NCBI RefSeq assembly: GCF_020400725.1
Contig: NZ_JAINVG010000027.1
Coordinates: 1 to 64,000, forward strand
Length of the DNA stretch: 64,000 nt
Direction of reading: 5' to 3'
Source of the DNA: Streptomyces sp. NK15101
Lineage (GTDB): Bacteria > Actinomycetota > Actinomycetes > Streptomycetales > Streptomycetaceae
Shown here in pieces: positions 8,686 to 15,715 of this stretch; positions within the stretch are counted from its first letter, which is position 1; every line of letters begins with the position of its first letter. The notes beneath the pieces were generated by a model. It saw nothing but the letters and a program-made list of their open reading frames with translations, made no database searches and had not been told where the DNA came from. A program made the position numbers and the translations under genes.

Positions 8686-9659
8686 TGGCCGGACACGGAT
8701 TCCGGCCCGTCTACCACCCCGCCGGCCATGACCACGCCCTGCGCAACGCCGTCCAGGACTTACGCACCGGCCGCTGGGTGTCCATGGCCCGTCTCCTCGA
8801 CGAGACCTCCGACTGGGAGACCTGGACCCGGCGCACCCAGGTCCTCGCCGCCGTCGCCGCGGGCAGCGACGTCGTCCCCATCTGGCGCGCGGAACAGCCC
8901 GACAGTCCCGCCGCCGCCGTGATGCACAGCCGGGTCGCCGTCGAACGCGCCGTCCGCGCCCACCGGGCCGGCCACGCCCGGACCCGGGAACTCTGGCAGG
9001 AGGCCCTGACCGCCTGCCGCGAGGCCTCCGACCGGTCGCCCGCCGACCCCGTGCCCTGGATCGGCCTGATCGCCCTCGCCGTCCTCGACGGCCGCCAGCG
9101 CATGCCCGAGCACCGGCTCACCCCACCGGCACCCATGCTGCCGCCCGGACCCTGGGGCCTGCTCGCCGAGGTGGAGAAGCGGGACCCGCACAACCGCGAG
9201 GCCCACCACCGCATGCTGCAGTTCGTCTATGCCCGGCGGTCCGGACCCCTCTCCGAGGCCGTCAACTACTGCTACTGGGCTGCCGGTTCGGCACCCGTCG
9301 GCTCCGCCCTGCACGCCCTCCCGCTCTACGTCCGCGTCGAACGCTACCGGCGCGAACGCGGCCACGAACGCGCCCTCGACCTCCACTGGGTCGCCGAGGA
9401 CGCCGTCCGCGACGCCCAGCGCGCCCTCGACACCTGGTTCCTCTTCTGCGCCACCGACGAGGCCTCGCTGCTCGACCTCAACCACCTGGCGCACGCCCTC
9501 TCCGGCGCCCTCCGCTTCGCCGACGCGGCCCGGGTCTTCCAGGCCCTCGGCCCGTACTACACGACCCTCCCGTGGGCCTACCGCACCGCTCGCCAGGACG
9601 ACCGCGCCCTCGCCGAGGAGGTCTTCCTGCGCGCCCGCGCCCGCTGTCTCGGCGGCTGA
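8685..9659 (+). CDS. Hypothetical protein with helical-repeat character, permease-linked
   Basis: 324-aa soluble protein rich in Ala, Arg and Trp, without signal peptide or membrane segments. Repeated helix pairs (for example NREAHHRMLQFVYARR, ALDLHWVAEDAVRDAQ, LNHLAHALSGALRFADAARVF) suggest a TPR-like fold. I do not recognise a catalytic motif. It lies 61 bp upstream of an APC permease on the same strand and is probably co-transcribed with it, a pairing I believe recurs in Streptomyces. Its own start lacks an SD and overlaps the stop of a short leader ORF, suggesting coupled translation. Confidence 0.75.
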   Translation: MAGHGFRPVYHPAGHDHALRNAVQDLRTGRWVSMARLLDETSDWETWTRRTQVLAAVAAGSDVVPIWRAEQPDSPAAAVMHSRVAVERAVRAHRAGHARTRELWQEALTACREASDRSPADPVPWIGLIALAVLDGRQRMPEHRLTPPAPMLPPGPWGLLAEVEKRDPHNREAHHRMLQFVYARRSGPLSEAVNYCYWAAGSAPVGSALHALPLYVRVERYRRERGHERALDLHWVAEDAVRDAQRALDTWFLFCATDEASLLDLNHLAHALSGALRFADAARVFQALGPYYTTLPWAYRTARQDDRALAEEVFLRARARCLGG

Positions 9660-9720
9660 CGCGCCACCGCGCCACCGCTTCCACCCCCACCCCCGCTCTC
9701 CCCGTCCCCCGGAGGTCCCC

Positions 9721-11253
9721 ATGGCCCGCACCGACGCCCCCTTCGACGCGATACGCAAGCCACCGCCGGCCCAGGACGAGGAGGCGAGACTCAGAGAGCT
9801 CGGCTACCAGCCCGTCCTCGCCCGCCGCATGGACGGCTTCGGCAACTTCGCCATCAGCTTCTCCGTCATCTCCGTCCTCTCCGGCTGCATGACCCTCTAC
9901 GGCTTCGGCCTGGGCACCGGCGGCCCCTCCGTCATGCTGTGGGGCTGGGCCGGCGTCGGCCTCTTCGTCCTGTGCGTCGGCCTCGCCCTCGCCGAGGTCA
10001 CCAGCGCCTACCCGACCTCCGGCGCCCTCTACTACATGGCCGACCGGCTCGGCGGCCGCCGCTGGGGCTGGTACACCGGCTGGCTGAACCTGCTCGGCCT
10101 GCTCGGCGCCATCGCCGGCATCGACTACGGCGCCGCCCTCTTCACCGGAGCCTTCCTCAACCTCCAGTGGGGCTTCGTGCCGACCCCGGGCTCCACCTTC
10201 CTCATCTTCCTCGCGATCCTCCTGCTCCACGCCGGACTCAACCTCTTCGGCGTCCGCCTCGTCAGCGTCCTCAACTCGGTCAGCGTCTGGTGGCACCTGG
10301 TCGGCGTCGCCGTCATCGTCGGCGCGCTCGCGTTCGTCCCCGACCGGCACCAGTCCGTCGACTTCGTCCTGACCGAGTTCGTCAACGACACCGGCTGGGC
10401 CAACCCGTTCTACGTCGCCGCGATCGGCCTGCTCCTCGCCCAGTACACCTTCTCCGGCTACGACGCCTCGGCCCACCTGTCCGAGGAGACCTCCAACGCC
10501 TCGGTCAGCGCCGCCAAGGGCATCGTCCGGTCCATCTGGGTCTCCTGGCTCGCCGGTTTCGCGCTCCTCGCCGGACTCACCTTCGCGATCCAGGACTACG
10601 CGGCCACGCAGAACAGCGCCACCGGCGTCCCGCCCGCCCAGATCTTCCTCGACGCGCTCGGCTCCCGCGGCGCCGCCGTCCTGCTGCTCGTCGTGATCGT
10701 CGCCCAGCTCTTCTGCGGCAACGCCGAGGTGGCCGCCGCCAGCCGCATGGTCTTCGCCTTCAGCCGCGACAACGCCCTTCCCGGCTCCGCCCTCTGGCGC
10801 AAGGTCAGCGGCAGCACCCAGACCCCCGTCCCCGCAGTCTGGCTCGCGGTCGCCGTGGCCGCACTGCTCGCCGTCCCCTCGCTCTACTCGGCCACGGCCT
10901 ACGGCGCCGTCACCGCGATCAACGTCATCGGCATCACCCCCGCGTACGCCATCCCCGTCTATCTGCGGCTGCGCGCCGGAAACCGCTTCGTTCCCGGCCC
11001 GTGGAGCCTCGGCCGCTGGAGCAGGCCGATCGGCTGGATCGCCGTCGTCTGGGTGGCCTTCGTGACCGTCCTCTTCTGCCTGCCGCAGAAGTCCCCGGTG
11101 AACGTCGACACCATGAACTACGCCGCGATCGCGCTCGTCGTCGTCCTCCTCCTCGCCAGCGTCTGGTGGTACGTCGCCCGCCGCTCGTACGGCACGCCGA
11201 CCGCGTACGGCACCGCCCGCGAGGAAGCCGAGATCGCCGAGGGGATCGTCTGA
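9721..11253 (+). CDS. APC-family amino-acid permease
   Basis: 510-aa integral membrane protein with about 12 hydrophobic segments. The N-terminal cytosolic part LRELGYQPVLARRMDGFGNFAISFSVISVLSG is typical of the GABA/choline-type amino-acid permeases of the APC superfamily; TM1 carries the FSVISVLSG unwound-helix region and TM6 the FSGYDASAHLSEET motif. It should import an amino acid or amine by cation symport. GGAGG sits five bases before the ATG. It is second in the operon with the 324-aa hypothetical protein and converges on the GntR regulator; a perfect hairpin follows the stop. The substrate is not determinable. Confidence 0.93.
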   Translation: MARTDAPFDAIRKPPPAQDEEARLRELGYQPVLARRMDGFGNFAISFSVISVLSGCMTLYGFGLGTGGPSVMLWGWAGVGLFVLCVGLALAEVTSAYPTSGALYYMADRLGGRRWGWYTGWLNLLGLLGAIAGIDYGAALFTGAFLNLQWGFVPTPGSTFLIFLAILLLHAGLNLFGVRLVSVLNSVSVWWHLVGVAVIVGALAFVPDRHQSVDFVLTEFVNDTGWANPFYVAAIGLLLAQYTFSGYDASAHLSEETSNASVSAAKGIVRSIWVSWLAGFALLAGLTFAIQDYAATQNSATGVPPAQIFLDALGSRGAAVLLLVVIVAQLFCGNAEVAAASRMVFAFSRDNALPGSALWRKVSGSTQTPVPAVWLAVAVAALLAVPSLYSATAYGAVTAINVIGITPAYAIPVYLRLRAGNRFVPGPWSLGRWSRPIGWIAVVWVAFVTVLFCLPQKSPVNVDTMNYAAIALVVVLLLASVWWYVARRSYGTPTAYGTAREEAEIAEGIV

Positions 11254-11274
11254 CGCCGGATCCCGGCCCCGGGT

Positions 11275-11301
11275 GGCGTGTCCGATCCGGTCGGACACGC
11301 C
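11275..11301 (+). terminator. Terminator hairpin between permease and GntR gene
   Basis: A perfect 11-bp stem, GGCGTGTCCGA paired with TCGGACACGCC around loop TCCGG, lies 22 bp after the permease stop and 35 bp from the end of the convergent GntR gene. There is no T-tract, as usual in Streptomyces. It could serve both directions. Confidence 0.8.
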
Positions 11302-11335
11302 CCCGTCCGCGTACCGCAGAGCGGACAGGGCGCGG

Positions 11336-12103
11336 TCAGGCGCTGAACTCGTAGGTCCAGGCGGCCGACTCGGCCGAGAAATCGATGTCCGTGATCTCCA
11401 GGGCGTGCCCGTGCTGGTCGCTGACGACCCGGTGGACGACCAGCCGGGCCGCACCGCCGGCCGTCGTCGTGGCCGGGCCGGGCGGGACGCCGACCGATTC
11501 GCGGTGGGTGATCCGCAGGCCGGCCTGGTGCATCCAGTGGTAGAGGAGCCGCAGGTCGGGCTGTCGACGGCAGTCCCCGCCCCGGCGGTACCGGGAGAGC
11601 TGGGGGATCTCGGCGAGGGCCGGCCGGGAGAACCACGACACCGCCCGCTGGAGCACCGCCCCGTGGGGTCCGCGGACCGTGTGCCGGTGGACGAGGGTCG
11701 GTTCTCCGGGGGCGAGCAGGAGCCGTGACGCCAGGGGGGCGGGCGGCGGTTCCCAGGCGAGCGAGGCCCGGACGAGCGCCTCGGCCGCCTGTGGCCCGCC
11801 GGGGAACGTCGGCCGGCGGATCGGGAGGGCGGGGGCGGCCGGTTCGGGTCCGGCCCCGTCGTCGGCGGCCGCGAAGGCGAAGGTGCCGCGTCGGTCGGTG
11901 ACCACGAGCCCTTCGTCCCTGAGGAGCCGGAGCGCGCTGCGGACGGTCTGCCGGTTGACGTGGTAGCGCTGGGAAAGCGTCCGTTCCGACGGGAGCCGGC
12001 TGCCGGGGGGGATGTGCCGTCGGGTGAGGTCCTCGCGCAGGGCGGCGGCGACCCGGAGATAGAGCGGAACGTCCGCGACCGCCTCGGTTTCGGGCTCGGC
12101 CAT
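11336..12103 (-). CDS. GntR-family regulator, HutC/DasR-type (UTRA)
   Basis: 255-aa repressor-like protein. Residues about 13-80 are a GntR winged helix (PLYLRVAAALREDL, RLPSERTLSQRYHVNRQTVRSALRLL, LVVTDRRGTF); the rest fits a UTRA effector domain (RHTVRGPHGAVLQRAVSWF, YHWMHQAGLRITHRESV). HutC-type regulators bind sugar phosphates or amino-acid derivatives. The ATG at 12103 is chosen because AGAGAGG is seven bases upstream; a TTG two codons earlier lacks spacing. A near-consensus dre site is 60 bp upstream of the start, suggesting autoregulation. The neighbouring permease operon converges on it. Confidence 0.88.
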   Translation of the reverse strand: MAEPETEAVADVPLYLRVAAALREDLTRRHIPPGSRLPSERTLSQRYHVNRQTVRSALRLLRDEGLVVTDRRGTFAFAAADDGAGPEPAAPALPIRRPTFPGGPQAAEALVRASLAWEPPPAPLASRLLLAPGEPTLVHRHTVRGPHGAVLQRAVSWFSRPALAEIPQLSRYRRGGDCRRQPDLRLLYHWMHQAGLRITHRESVGVPPGPATTTAGGAARLVVHRVVSDQHGHALEITDIDFSAESAAWTYEFSA

Positions 12104-12163
12104 GATCAACCCTCTCTTTGCTCAGCGTGACAGCATGGATCGCGTGGGTGATCAATTCCTATC

Positions 12164-12179
12164 ATTGGTCTAAACCACT
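12164..12179. promoter_or_regulatory. dre-like operator (DasR/HutC-type GntR site)
   Basis: ATTGGTCTAAACCACT matches 14 of 16 positions of the DasR consensus as I remember it (ACTGGTCTAGACCACT). It contains the near-palindrome TGGTCTAAACCA. It sits in the divergent gap between the GntR gene and the DUF2252 gene, so the local GntR protein or DasR itself is the likely binder. Confidence 0.7.
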
Positions 12180-12286
12180 TGGCCAGGGCGGTCCGGCAGA
12201 GTGGCCGAAACGAGCGAGGCGCCTTGTAATGAGGTTCCAGGTGACCGGGCCGAGAACAAGTCGGCGGAAAGAGGCGGTGAGGCCGG

Positions 12287-13627
12287 ATGACGACACCGTC
12301 GGAACGTGCCGCTCTGGGAAAGGCGGCCCGCAAACGCGTCCCCCGTGCCTCCCACGGCCGCTGGATACCCGGGTCACAACGCCCCGACCCGCTGGTGACC
12401 CTGGAGCGCGAGTCCATGGACCGGCTGCCCGACCTCGTTCCCCTCCGGTACGCCAGGATGGCGGTCTCCCCCTTCGCCTTCCTGCGCGGCGCCGCCGGCG
12501 TCATGGCCGCCGACCTCGGAGCCGAGCGCCACACCGGGCTCACCGTCCAGCTCTGCGGCGACGCCCACCTGCTCAACTTCGGCGTCTACGCCTCACCCGA
12601 ACGGACGCTCCTCTTCGACGTGAACGACTTCGACGAGACCCTCCCGGGCCCCTTCGAATGGGACGTGAAGAGACTCGCGGCCAGCGTCACCGTCGCCTCC
12701 CTCCAGAACGGCAGCGCCAAGCCCAAGGCCCACCGCGCCGCGCTCGTCGCCGTGGAGTCGTACCGCACGACCATGCGCCGCCTCGCCGGCCTCGGCGAGC
12801 TCGACGTCTGGTACGAGCGGATCTCCGCCGACGACATCCTCCGCGTGGCACGCCGCGAGGACCGCGCCCGCCTCACGAAACGGCTCGCCGGCGCCCGTCG
12901 GCGCACCAGTCTCCAGGCCCTGGAGAAGCTCACCGAGAGGGACTCCGAGGGCGACCGGCACATCGTCGACGACCCGCCGCTCCTCGAACGCGTCACGGAC
13001 GTCGACCGGATCACCCTCGGGAAGATCTTCAGCGACTACCGCAGCTCCCTCGCCGAGGAGCGCCGCGTCCTCCTCGACCGCTACCGCTTCGTCGATGCCG
13101 CCCGCAAGGTCGTGGGAGTCGGCAGCGTCGGCACCCGCTGCTTCGTCCTCCTCCTCGAAGGACGGGACGAGAACGACCCGCTCATCCTCCAGATCAAGGA
13201 GGCCGGACGCTCCGTCCTGGAGCAGTACCTGCCGCCGACCGCCCATTCCCACCAGGGCCGCCGCGTCGTCCACGGCCAGCGGCTCACCCAGGCCGCCAGC
13301 GACATCTTCCTCGGCTGGATGACCGGCCCCGAGCAACGCCACTTCTACTGGCGGCAGCTGCGCGACATGAAGGGCTCCGCCGAGGTGGAGACCATGTCCC
13401 CGGCCACCCTGCGGGACTACGCGCGGCTCTGCGGCCGGGCCCTGGCCCGCGCCCACGCCCGCTCCGGCGACCGCATCGCCATCGCCGCCTACCTCGGCAC
13501 CTCGGACGTCTTCGACCGCGCCGTGGCCGACTTCGCGCTCGCCTACGCCGCGCAGAACGCCGACGACTACGCGGCACTCGGCGCGGCCATCGCCGCGGGC
13601 ATGGTGACGGCGGCCCCGGGCGCCTGA
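12287..13627 (+). CDS. DUF2252 family protein
   Basis: 446-aa cytosolic protein of the DUF2252 family, recognised by the segments DLVPLRYARMAVSPFAFLRGAA, QLCGDAHLLNFGVYASPER, FDVNDFDETLPGPFEWDVKRL and near the end ARAHARSGD. The fold is thought to resemble protein-kinase/aminoglycoside-phosphotransferase enzymes (GDxHxxN and D-x-D-F-D motifs are both present), but no reaction is established to my knowledge. GTGAGG precedes the ATG. It is transcribed divergently from the GntR gene, sharing the gap with the dre-like site, and converges on the FAD enzyme gene behind a perfect hairpin. Confidence 0.92.
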   Translation: MTTPSERAALGKAARKRVPRASHGRWIPGSQRPDPLVTLERESMDRLPDLVPLRYARMAVSPFAFLRGAAGVMAADLGAERHTGLTVQLCGDAHLLNFGVYASPERTLLFDVNDFDETLPGPFEWDVKRLAASVTVASLQNGSAKPKAHRAALVAVESYRTTMRRLAGLGELDVWYERISADDILRVARREDRARLTKRLAGARRRTSLQALEKLTERDSEGDRHIVDDPPLLERVTDVDRITLGKIFSDYRSSLAEERRVLLDRYRFVDAARKVVGVGSVGTRCFVLLLEGRDENDPLILQIKEAGRSVLEQYLPPTAHSHQGRRVVHGQRLTQAASDIFLGWMTGPEQRHFYWRQLRDMKGSAEVETMSPATLRDYARLCGRALARAHARSGDRIAIAAYLGTSDVFDRAVADFALAYAAQNADDYAALGAAIAAGMVTAAPGA

Positions 13628-13749
13628 ACCGCTCGGAGCGGGGTCCGCGAGCGGAAGGCCGGCACGGAGCGGCCCCCGGCAACATCCGCTGTCCGCACCC
13701 GAGGCCGCCCGCGTCCGAGACCGGCACATGGGTTGAGCCGAGTTGAGGC

Positions 13750-13784
13750 GAGGGGCGGCGCTGGCAGGTCCACCGCCGCCCCTC
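13750..13784. terminator. Bidirectional terminator hairpin
   Basis: Perfect 11-bp stem GAGGGGCGGCG / CGCCGCCCCTC with a 13-base loop, placed between two convergent genes (stops at 13627 and 13791). Confidence 0.75.
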
Positions 13785-13790
13785 GCGCCG

Positions 13791-15185
13791 CTAGCCGTCC
13801 GTACGGCGCAGCGGCGGTTCGGCCGGTGTCGCGTGGACCGGGCCGAAGAGCACCGCCCGTGCCACGGCGGGGGCGAACAGGACCGTCATCGGGGCGGTGA
13901 GGGTGATCGCCTTGCGGAAGGCCGCGCCGACGACCGGGTCGCCCGCCGCCCGCTCCTGCACCCGGCTCATGTACCAGCCGACCGCCTTGTCCAGCGGCCC
14001 GGGGGCGTCCTCGCCGCCGACGGCACCGGGCATCTTCTTGTCGGCGCCCGTCGAGACGTCCCATGCCTGCCGGGAGGCGTCGAGGAGGGCGCGCTGCACC
14101 TGCCGGGTGGTCGGGGTGCGCTTCGGGTCGGAGAGGGCCCGGCGCAGGGCGACGGCGGAGATCGCCGCCACCGCCATGCCCTGTCCGTAGACCGGGTTGA
14201 AGGCGCACAGGGCGTCGCCGGTGGCGAGGAAACCGGCCGGACGGCGGCCCGGACGGTCGTACCGGCGCCGGATGTTGGCGGTCTTGCGGAAGCCGTACAC
14301 CGGGGACACCGGCTCCGCCCGCGCCAGCCACTCGCTGATCAGCGGGTGCGGCATCCGCTTCGCGAACTCCTCGAACGCCCCCTCCTCCGTGGGCGGTTCG
14401 TTGCCCCGGAGCCCCGAGAGGGTCACGAGGTGCGTCCCGTCGCCGACGGGCAGCACGACGGCCCCGTACTCCTGCTCGGGGTTGGGCACGATGAAGTAGC
14501 CCATGGCGTCGCTGTCCAGCGCCCCGGCCGGGGCGCGGTAGATCCGGGTGCTGTAGGCGAGACCGGTGTCGATGGTCTCCTCGTGCGGGGCCTCCGCGCC
14601 GATCGCCGCCAGCCAGTCCGCCGCCTTCGTCGACCTTCCGGAGGCGTCGACGACCAGATCGGCCTCCAGGACGCGGGTCTCCTTCTCGGCTCCCGCGCCG
14701 CGCTCCCGCAGCCGGACGCCGCGGACGCGTGAGGAGTCGCCGGTCAGGCCCACCGTCTCGTGGCCCTCGACCAGTTCGATCCGGGGGTCGGCGAACACCC
14801 GCTGCCGCACCAGCCACTCGAGCTGCGGGCGCGGGCCCGAGTAGAAGTGGACGGTGGCGGGCAGCCGGTGCATCCACCTGCCGTTCTGCCACTGGACCAT
14901 GTCCTCGGGCACGCCCACCTTGGGCGCGCCGAGCTCGCGCAGCTCCTCCATGAACCCCGGCAGCAGCTCGTCGAACGCCTCCTGCCCGCCCGCGATGAGC
15001 ACGTGCAGGTGCCGGCCCTGCGGGACGCCCGGCCGGGCGTCGGGCCCCTCCGGGTAGCGGTCGCGCTCGACGACCGTCACCTTCTCGGCGTGCTCGGCGA
15101 GCACCCGAGCGGCAAGCAGTCCAGCGAGACTTCCCCCGATGACCACCGCGTGACGTGTCGCACGGCGCCCCAAGTCGTCGGCCAT
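13791..15185 (-). CDS. FAD-dependent oxidoreductase (geranylgeranyl-reductase / squalene-epoxidase-like)
   Basis: 464-aa flavoprotein of the p-hydroxybenzoate-hydroxylase fold. The FAD-binding GXGXXG region reads VIGGSLAGLLAARVL followed by VVERDRYP; the second FAD contact is LATGDALCAFNPVYGQGMAVAA, and VVDASGRSTKAADWL matches the conserved DG/DASGR motif. It probably oxidises or reduces a hydrophobic or aromatic compound; the closest remembered group is Streptomyces FAD-dependent monooxygenase-like proteins of unknown substrate. The ATG at 15185 has GGGGCGG upstream and keeps the conserved N-terminus complete. It runs in the same direction as nmtR, 23 bp after it, so it may be read through from that promoter. 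Confidence 0.85.
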   Translation of the reverse strand: MADDLGRRATRHAVVIGGSLAGLLAARVLAEHAEKVTVVERDRYPEGPDARPGVPQGRHLHVLIAGGQEAFDELLPGFMEELRELGAPKVGVPEDMVQWQNGRWMHRLPATVHFYSGPRPQLEWLVRQRVFADPRIELVEGHETVGLTGDSSRVRGVRLRERGAGAEKETRVLEADLVVDASGRSTKAADWLAAIGAEAPHEETIDTGLAYSTRIYRAPAGALDSDAMGYFIVPNPEQEYGAVVLPVGDGTHLVTLSGLRGNEPPTEEGAFEEFAKRMPHPLISEWLARAEPVSPVYGFRKTANIRRRYDRPGRRPAGFLATGDALCAFNPVYGQGMAVAAISAVALRRALSDPKRTPTTRQVQRALLDASRQAWDVSTGADKKMPGAVGGEDAPGPLDKAVGWYMSRVQERAAGDPVVGAAFRKAITLTAPMTVLFAPAVARAVLFGPVHATPAEPPLRRTDG

Positions 15186-15208
15186 ACCCGCCCCTTCGTG
15201 TCGTGGAA

Positions 15209-15586
15209 CTACAACTGACCAGTATCCACGTCGGTGCGGGCGCCGTCGCGTGCGCCGAGCCGCAGGTGCTCGATGTGGTAGACGGCCTCGTCGAGGAGCT
15301 GGGCGACGTGGTTGTCGTAGAGGCTGTACTCGATGCGGCGCCCCTGGCGGACGCCGGTGACCAGGCCGAGCGCGCGGAGCAGCCGGAGCTGGTGGGAGAC
15401 GGCGGACTGCTCCATCTCGACGGCGGCGGCGAGCTCGGTGACGCCGCACGGGCCCTGGCGGAGCGTGGTGAGGATCATCAGCCGGGAGGGGGTGGCGAGG
15501 GCCTGGAGGGTGGCGGCGATGGTCGCCGCGGACTCGGCGTCCAGGTGGGGTGCGGGGGTGGTCCTGCCGTTCGCTCCGTGTCCCAT
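15209..15586 (-). CDS. nmtR: NmtR-type ArsR/SmtB metal sensor (Ni/Co)
   Basis: 125-aa ArsR/SmtB repressor closely resembling Mycobacterium tuberculosis NmtR. It keeps the N-terminal MGHG motif (free Gly2 amino group and His3 are metal ligands in NmtR) and the alpha-5 ligands Asp91, His93, His104 and His107 at the same residue numbers. The recognition helix is MEQSAVSHQLRLLRALGLV. This fixes the start at the ATG at 15586; an in-frame TTG ten codons upstream would bury the MGHG motif. The protein should repress the divergent P1B-4 ATPase and release DNA when Ni(II) or Co(II) binds. The inverted repeat at 15621-15634 is the likely operator. Metal identity is inferred from ligand conservation. 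Confidence 0.9.
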   Translation of the reverse strand: MGHGANGRTTPAPHLDAESAATIAATLQALATPSRLMILTTLRQGPCGVTELAAAVEMEQSAVSHQLRLLRALGLVTGVRQGRRIEYSLYDNHVAQLLDEAVYHIEHLRLGARDGARTDVDTGQL

Positions 15587-15620
15587 GCGCTCATCGTAGC
15601 GGCGCTCGCACGTCAATAAG

Positions 15621-15634
15621 TGAAGACCTCTTCA
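15621..15634. promoter_or_regulatory. Candidate NmtR operator
   Basis: TGAAGA-CC-TCTTCA, an inverted repeat with 6-bp arms, lies in the divergent gap: 34 bp from the regulator start and 81 bp from the ATPase start. SmtB/NmtR-type operators are AT-richer inverted repeats containing TGAA/TTCA half sites, and this is the only such repeat in the gap. Confidence 0.6.
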
Positions 15635-15715
15635 TGTGTTCGGGTATGGTGGTGGGCCTTCGCCACCGACGCGTGGCCGTCCCTCCCCGCCCCCCTCGAA
15701 AGAGGTGTCCTCCCC

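Noticed and set aside
15587..15616. Upstream TTG start for the NmtR gene
   Set aside because: It would add ten residues before MGHG and abolish the N-terminal metal ligand characteristic of NmtR.
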